From: Oligoflexia bacterium
GTDB lineage: Bacteria > Bdellovibrionota_C > UBA2361 > JBGSMV01
Reading direction: 5' to 3'
DNA length: 64,000 nt
Assembly (NCBI GenBank): GCA_019694515.1
Contig: JAIBBU010000013.1
Coordinates: 2,501-66,500, forward strand
The position numbers were made by a program, and so were the translations under genes. Positions within the stretch are counted from its first letter, which is position 1. Each line of letters begins with the position of its first letter. The notes below the pieces were generated by a model that searched no databases, was not told the DNA's origin, and was given only the letters and a program-made list of their open reading frames with translations. Positions 59,325-64,000 of this stretch are shown in pieces.

Positions 59325-61844
59325 CTATTCCTCGGAGAGGCTGGCTCTAAGCGCGGCGCTTCTAAGCCAAATCGAGGGCAAAGCTGACATCACAATGCTG
59401 CCTATCGATACTACTGCCACGGGCATTAGGAGATCCCCGGCTCTAAGTACAAATTGGAGGGTCCAGCCGAATGAGATCGGATTAATTACGAAGATCAAAT
59501 TGAAGGCTAGCAGCAGCCCGAAGAGGATTCCAAGTATTGCGGAAGGCAGGGCAAGAATCAGCCCTTCCAACAGGGTGCTCCAGCGTAATGCTCCGACACT
59601 CATCCCTAAAATGTGTAGAGTCCTAAACTCTCTACCGCGTTCCATGAACAGTTGCAGAATCGCTGCGCTAAATCCCAGACCGGCAATCAGCATCACAATT
59701 ATGCGCAGCAGCTGAGTCACACTGAAAGTTCGGTCGAAGATCGCGTTTATTTTATCGCGCAGATCGCGGTTGGTTAACAGCTGCACCCGGTGAGCCTGGG
59801 GCAGTGCCCCCAATTTGGAGCGTACCTCAGATATGGAGACAGTTGGATGCAGATAGATCGATAGAGTCTGCACCGTCTGGCTATCGAATAGCGCACTATA
59901 GATCGGGAAATGCATCAAGAGGGTGCCGCGCTCGGTGCTGAATTCTTTGTAGATCCCTGCGAGCGCAAAAGTTCTTCCAGCGACCGACACCGTATCTCCC
60001 GGCTTAAGAGCCAGCTTAGCTGCTCCGCTCTCGCTGATCAGCAGAGCCGTTCCCGCAAGGAGGGCCTCACGATCAAAGTTTCCACTAAGAATTTTGAACT
60101 CCCTTCCACCTGCGGGCAGGTCTAAGTCAGCTCCGGCCACCTGCACTGCGATCGCTCTGATCGTGGTATCAACGCTGCTAAAACGTGCTGCTTTGCGTAC
60201 TTCCGGAAGCGCCATTACTGCATTTACGAAACGCTCGGGCAGCACCGGGCGTTTTACGGGGGTGCCCAGAGTGTTGCTTTGTACGAAGAGGTCGGCACGT
60301 ACAGAGTAGTCGATCCACTGATGAAGCGTGTCGCGAAAGCTGGCGATCATAATTCCGAGCGCAATTAGCAGTGTCAAACCACAGCCGGTGGCAGCCACCG
60401 AGACCGAAAATGTTCTGAGACTTGCGAGAACTTCAGATAGAGAAAAGAGCGCAGACGGCGAAAGCCGTCGACCAACGAGGCGCTTGATCGCGAAAACGGT
60501 AGCGGCCAGAGCGGGAACACTATTTATAAGCAGGCAGGAGAGAATCGCTAGGGAGCAAAGATGCGCGAAGGCCGCGCTCTTTAACTGCAGCGCCAAATAA
60601 CAGCAACCTCCCCCAAGGCCAAGCAGCATCAGACCGAAACGCAGCCTTTGCTTCAGCCGCGGGGCAGTTGTGGAGATCCGAGTGCGGGCGCTCAGTCCGG
60701 GCGCTTCTTTGGAGACGCTTAAGGCCGGTAGTAAGGCGCCACTCAGCGCCACCAACACCCCTGCCAAGCCTGCATAGATGAAGAGATGCGGCGCTTGAGT
60801 AAACGAGGGGAGCTTCGCAGCAAACATTGCGGGGGTGTAAAGCTCGGCAGCGGTGCGCAGGAAGCGTTCGGCCAGGAGCTGCGTTAGCGGTCGCGCAATC
60901 ACCATTCCAATAATTGAACCTAGGAGGCCGCAGGCTAGCGCCTCGCCCAATACCAATCCAAATAACTGCCGCGGCGTAAAGCCGATCGTGCGCAGAGTTG
61001 CTAATTGGGTTCGTAACGCTGCAAAACGGATCTGAAATGAGTTGAAGATCACGAGGGCGCTAACTAACATCGCCATCAATACCAGCACTCCGATATTTAA
61101 GCGGAAAGCGCCCAGCAAACGTTGTCCGCGGGAGACAGCAGCGGAGTTGTCTTCGAGATGCAGAGTGGGGAAATCTTTTCGCACGGCTGACTGCAAGAGC
61201 GTCAGAGAATCGTGAGATCCGATCGGCTCTCTCGGTTGCAGCAGCACAGCGGAGACTTTAGGGTCGTGCTGGTTAGAAGTAAGTGTCAGCAAGGTGCTGA
61301 GATCGAGGAAGGCCGCAGATGAAAATAACAAGGCGCTAGGACCTTTAGCAACTTCAGCTAAGTGCAGCTCTATCTGCTTGCCCTCTATCACCAGCTTAAT
61401 GAGAGTTCCCGGCTGCAGTGCTAGATCGTTTATTAGGGCCGGAGTTGCTACCAATCTGGACAACTGCTGCGGATTGCCTCCGGCTAAACGTTCGATACCC
61501 TGGATCCCGTTGACAACGAGCGGTACGCCGCGCCCATCGGGAAGCTGGAGCTCCGCTTCGTACTGGAGCAGAGCCGAAATCAGAAAATCATCAGCCACGC
61601 TTCGCAGCAGCGGGCTGAGAACTTTGGGATCAAATTCACCGCTGTCGGAGATTATTCTAAGTTCGGTTTCTCCGGTCAGGGTTGGGAGCGCTTCGGCAAA
61701 CGAGGCCAGGCTTTGTTCGGAAGCGAATAGCACGGCCAAAAATACCGCTACCCCCAGCGCCACGACGCCGCTAATTAGCAGGGTAAAGGTCCACCCCTGC
61801 ACTAGGCGGCGCAGTGAAAAGCGAGCAAAGGTCCAAAGCAGCAT
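59325..61844 (-). CDS. ABC transporter permease, YbbP/FtsX-like
   Basis: 839 residues. Ten or so membrane helices in the typical order: one N-terminal helix, a periplasmic domain (about 45-240), three helices including VLVLMAMLVSALVIFNSFQI and LFGLVLGEALACGLLGSIIG, four further helices in the middle, a second periplasmic domain (about 515-700), and three last helices. Two FtsX domains and 800+ residues match E. coli YbbP, partner of the YbbA ATPase. A YbbA/LolD-like ATPase is encoded at the right edge of the window, on the same strand. Likely exports or extracts lipophilic molecules. RBS CTGGAG. Confidence 0.85.
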   Translation of the reverse strand: MLLWTFARFSLRRLVQGWTFTLLISGVVALGVAVFLAVLFASEQSLASFAEALPTLTGETELRIISDSGEFDPKVLSPLLRSVADDFLISALLQYEAELQLPDGRGVPLVVNGIQGIERLAGGNPQQLSRLVATPALINDLALQPGTLIKLVIEGKQIELHLAEVAKGPSALLFSSAAFLDLSTLLTLTSNQHDPKVSAVLLQPREPIGSHDSLTLLQSAVRKDFPTLHLEDNSAAVSRGQRLLGAFRLNIGVLVLMAMLVSALVIFNSFQIRFAALRTQLATLRTIGFTPRQLFGLVLGEALACGLLGSIIGMVIARPLTQLLAERFLRTAAELYTPAMFAAKLPSFTQAPHLFIYAGLAGVLVALSGALLPALSVSKEAPGLSARTRISTTAPRLKQRLRFGLMLLGLGGGCCYLALQLKSAAFAHLCSLAILSCLLINSVPALAATVFAIKRLVGRRLSPSALFSLSEVLASLRTFSVSVAATGCGLTLLIALGIMIASFRDTLHQWIDYSVRADLFVQSNTLGTPVKRPVLPERFVNAVMALPEVRKAARFSSVDTTIRAIAVQVAGADLDLPAGGREFKILSGNFDREALLAGTALLISESGAAKLALKPGDTVSVAGRTFALAGIYKEFSTERGTLLMHFPIYSALFDSQTVQTLSIYLHPTVSISEVRSKLGALPQAHRVQLLTNRDLRDKINAIFDRTFSVTQLLRIIVMLIAGLGFSAAILQLFMERGREFRTLHILGMSVGALRWSTLLEGLILALPSAILGILFGLLLAFNLIFVINPISFGWTLQFVLRAGDLLMPVAVVSIGSIVMSALPSIWLRSAALRASLSEE

Positions 61845-62364
61845 GCGCTCCAGATTAGCCTGGATAACGCCCGATTTGCCACTCTGGACGGTGTAGAACT
61901 CGCGGCCGTGCTACAGTAGCTCTGGCGCTGCCGGAATCAGCGGCTCTGGTTCCGGGTCCGGTACCGGCATAGACACCCCGCCGCTTGGGATCTCCTGAAT
62001 TGGGGGATATACCGGAAGAATCTCGGCTGGGGGCTTCGGAATCGGTGCTGATCTCTGGCAGCCTCGCCGGAGGTGTTCGCAAAAGTCATTTACTCGGTGT
62101 TCGTCGGCGTGAGAATGCACTCGGTTTTGATAGCTTCCCCACTGTTCTCTGTTAGCATCGCTTCCACATCTTCGGACCTGCATAAATTACCTCAACAAAT
62201 ACAACTCTGCGAATCTTTGCAAAAAACAGACCGCTGTTTGCAGCCTGATTTCGTAGGGATAGCTATGCTTCAAATGTAAGCTGATGGAAATTTATGCCGC
62301 ATTCTTGATAAGCTTACGGATACTGCAAATTGAGCAGTGTCCTTAGCAACTACAGGATTCAGTC
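61845..62364. other. 520-bp region between permease and alcohol dehydrogenase
   Basis: A 90-codon minus-strand frame (61911-62183) ends with a Pro-rich part (IPKPPAEILPVYPP, then PVPDPEPEPL) just upstream of the permease start. It has no signal peptide or recognised domain, and a competing frame overlaps it, so it is only a possible gene. An inverted repeat (CAAA..CAG-ACCG-CTGTTTG) lies near 62218-62241. Possible promoter elements of the dehydrogenase are not clear. Confidence 0.3.
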
Positions 62365-63420
62365 ATGTCGCATACTTCAGCCTACGCCGCACTGTCCAAA
62401 ACCTCCGGCCTTAAGCCCTTCGCCTTCGAACGGCGGGTCATTGGGCCTACAGATATCAAGATTGAGATTCTCTTCTGCGGAGTTTGTCATTCGGACATTC
62501 ACCAGGTGCGGGATGAGTGGGGCGGCTCGATCTACCCGATGGTGCCGGGCCACGAGATTGTAGGTCGGGTGGTCGAGGCAGGACGCGCGGTTAAAAAGTT
62601 AAAGGTCGGCGATTTGGGTGGTGTCGGGTGCATGGTTGAGAGTTGTCGTGCGTGCGAGAGCTGCAAAGCCGGAGAAGAGCAGTATTGCACCGGAGATAAG
62701 CTCGTTTGGACCTACAATAGCCTCTTCAAGGATGGCACTCCCGCGTACGGAGGCTACTCCAGCCACATCGTAGTCGACGAGGCTTTCGCGCTGAAGATCT
62801 CTCCGAAACTTGACCCGGCTGCGGCTGCGCCACTGCTTTGTGCCGGTATCACCACCTATTCCCCCTTAAAGCATTGGAAAGTAGGCCCCGGACAGCGGGT
62901 TGGGATCGTAGGACTCGGTGGGCTCGGCCATATGGGATTGAAATTCGCCCATGCTATGGGGGCAGAGGTCTTTCAGTTTACAACCTCGACCTCGAAAGTT
63001 AGCGATGCCAAACGGCTTGGCGCGGATCAGGTTGTTTTGACCAGCGACCCCGGGAACTTCGACAAACTTGCGCGCAGTTTTGATTTTATTCTGGATACGG
63101 TCTCGGGCGTTCACGATGTAACCCCATATCTGGGACTCCTAAGAAGGAACGGCTCGATGGTGTTGGTTGGAGTGCCGGAGAAGCCCTTTGCTGTCCAAGC
63201 GTTTTCCCTGATATTGGGCAGGAGGTCATTAGCCGGATCCGGGATCGGCGGGATTCGGGAAACTCAAGAGATGCTGGACTACTGTGCCGATCACGGAATT
63301 GTATCGGAGATCGAGCTCACATCGATCCAAAAGATTAACGAAGTTTACGAGCGCGTCGTAAAAAACGATGTAAAGTATCGCTTCGTAATCGATATGCAGA
63401 GTTTGGCTCAGGCCACTTAG
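62365..63420 (+). CDS. zinc NAD(P)-dependent alcohol dehydrogenase (YahK/CAD type)
   Basis: 351 residues. Catalytic zinc: CGVCHSDIHQVRDEWG and GHEIVGRVVEAG; structural zinc: CRACESCKAGEEQYC; cofactor site VGIVGLGGLGHMGLKFA. A residue following Ser (TSTSKVSDAKRLGAD) suggests NADPH. It belongs with YahK and cinnamyl-alcohol dehydrogenases that reduce aldehydes, so detoxification of aldehydes is a reasonable guess. Oriented opposite to the ABC genes on either side. Confidence 0.93.
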   Translation: MSHTSAYAALSKTSGLKPFAFERRVIGPTDIKIEILFCGVCHSDIHQVRDEWGGSIYPMVPGHEIVGRVVEAGRAVKKLKVGDLGGVGCMVESCRACESCKAGEEQYCTGDKLVWTYNSLFKDGTPAYGGYSSHIVVDEAFALKISPKLDPAAAAPLLCAGITTYSPLKHWKVGPGQRVGIVGLGGLGHMGLKFAHAMGAEVFQFTTSTSKVSDAKRLGADQVVLTSDPGNFDKLARSFDFILDTVSGVHDVTPYLGLLRRNGSMVLVGVPEKPFAVQAFSLILGRRSLAGSGIGGIRETQEMLDYCADHGIVSEIELTSIQKINEVYERVVKNDVKYRFVIDMQSLAQAT

Positions 63421-63455
63421 GGATGCCGGCCAATTTCTCCTCGGCGCCCTAAGAA

Positions 63456-64000
63456 CTAGGAGACTATTTTCCCATCATGCATAAGCAACGAGCGGGTGGC
63501 GTAGCCCGCCGCCTCTGCGCTATGGGTCGCCATAACGACGGCGCGGTCGGCGCTAATTTGAGATCGGATCAGATCTAGAACCGCCGCGCCGTTGGTCGAG
63601 TCTAAATTGCCGGTCGGCTCATCGGCTAAAATTAAAGCCGGTGCATGTACCAGGGCGCGGCAGATCGCAACACGCTGCATCTCACCACCTGAAAGCTGAC
63701 CAGGGCGGTGATGCAGCCGTGCTCCCAAACCTACAGCAAGTAGCTGGGCTCGTGATTTTTCATAAGCGCCCTCATGCTGCATGCCGCTAAGCAGCGCCAT
63801 CATCGTCACATTCTCAAGCGCCGACATCGCGGGAAGTAGATTGAAGTATTGAAAAATGTAACCGATGGAATTGCGCCTAAGGGCGGTGAGAGTGGCCTCC
63901 GCTGAGAAATCAACCACTTTGCCGCTAAGAAGCATGGAGCCGGAGGTTGGTCGATCTGCGAGGCCAAGAATGTTGAGCAGAGTGCTTTTGCCGCTACCGG
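63456..64000 (-). CDS. ABC transporter ATP-binding protein, YbbA/LolD-like (5' end outside window)
   Basis: 181 codons visible; the gene continues past the right edge. The translated N-terminal side gives the Walker [14 protein letters not shown], then Q-loop [18 protein letters not shown], signature [15 protein letters not shown] and Walker [15 protein letters not shown], then H-loop [12 protein letters not shown] and TGNLDS are typical of the MacB/LolD/YbbA group. It should work with an FtsX-type permease such as the one at 59325-61844, though a dehydrogenase gene on the other strand separates them. Confidence 0.93.
   Translation of the reverse strand, partial: GSGKSTLLNILGLADRPTSGSMLLSGKVVDFSAEATLTALRRNSIGYIFQYFNLLPAMSALENVTMMALLSGMQHEGAYEKSRAQLLAVGLGARLHHRPGQLSGGEMQRVAICRALVHAPALILADEPTGNLDSTNGAAVLDLIRSQISADRAVVMATHSAEAAGYATRSLLMHDGKIVS

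Noticed and set aside
59293..59715. 140-codon plus-strand frame
   Set aside because: Antisense to the permease C-terminus; no motif or RBS.
61294..61896. 200-codon plus-strand frame
   Set aside because: Antisense to the ABC permease and of shadow-like Ser/Arg composition.
61911..62183. 90-codon Pro-rich minus-strand frame upstream of the permease
   Set aside because: Could be real, but a second overlapping frame is equally open and there is no RBS or domain; kept only as a note in the gap entry.

Overview
The window reads as chromosomal DNA of a Gram-negative, mesophilic, probably uncultured bacterium of about 50-55 % GC. Lipobox lipoproteins, a type IV pilin, heptose enzymes and a Tat-dependent alternative complex III all imply an outer membrane and aerobic or microaerobic respiration. 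The order glyA-nrdR-ribE-ribBA-(insert)-ribH-nusB, the abundant sulfatase-like and small lipoprotein genes, and the DUF1800/DUF1501 pair suggest a deltaproteobacterial-type lineage (Desulfobacterota, Myxococcota, Bdellovibrionota or a related candidate phylum). That placement is inference from gene content only. I see no rRNA, tRNA, CRISPR array, transposase or prophage.

Layout. 1-9.3 kb is an envelope-stress block: an OsmY-like BON protein, glycine-zipper and coiled-coil lipoproteins, a divergent YqjD/YqjE-type membrane pair, a 56-residue YtjA-type (DUF1328) membrane protein, and a two-component system. In that system a HisKA_2 kinase is followed by a receiver fused to a Crp/Fnr-type DNA-binding module. 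Two copies of TGAC-N4-GTCA, the geometry expected for a Crp/Fnr-type protein, lie upstream of the YqjD-like and DUF1328 genes. 9.4-12.1 kb holds two divergent PLP enzymes of amino-acid metabolism. 12.2-16 kb has secreted or membrane proteins of unknown role and a pilin. 16-25.6 kb is housekeeping and envelope sugar chemistry: a PAP2 enzyme, YraN, RNase HII, a LOG protein, GalU, an M48 protease, a heptose nucleotidyltransferase/phosphatase fusion and an ATP-grasp enzyme. 25.7-32.1 kb has a 1083-residue orphan protein and two sulfatase-family genes.

32.4-39.8 kb is a complete six-gene alternative complex III operon (actABCDEF), the quinol-to-cytochrome c step of respiration. It is followed by a regulator (DUF6502), a Ser-rich lipoprotein and a DUF5666 protein in one tight operon that ends in a clear terminator. 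42.3-46.2 kb has a DUF3592 protein and the DUF1800/DUF1501 pair. 46.4-54.4 kb is a core operon series: rpmF-fabG, acpP, glyA-nrdR-ribE-ribBA and ribH-nusB. It is missing ribD and most fab genes, and is split by an inverted-repeat element and two small envelope genes. 54.4-64 kb has a degenerate PEP-synthase-like protein, an acyltransferase, an RlmD/TrmA-type methyltransferase, a YbbP-like ABC permease, a zinc alcohol dehydrogenase and the partial ATPase that probably partners the permease.

The most system-like signal is the 1-7 kb block: a hybrid response regulator with its own kinase and candidate operators in front of small envelope-stress genes. Also notable are the degenerate phosphotransfer enzyme behind nusB, the 1083-residue orphan, the heptose fusion enzyme and the palindromic element inside the riboflavin cluster.
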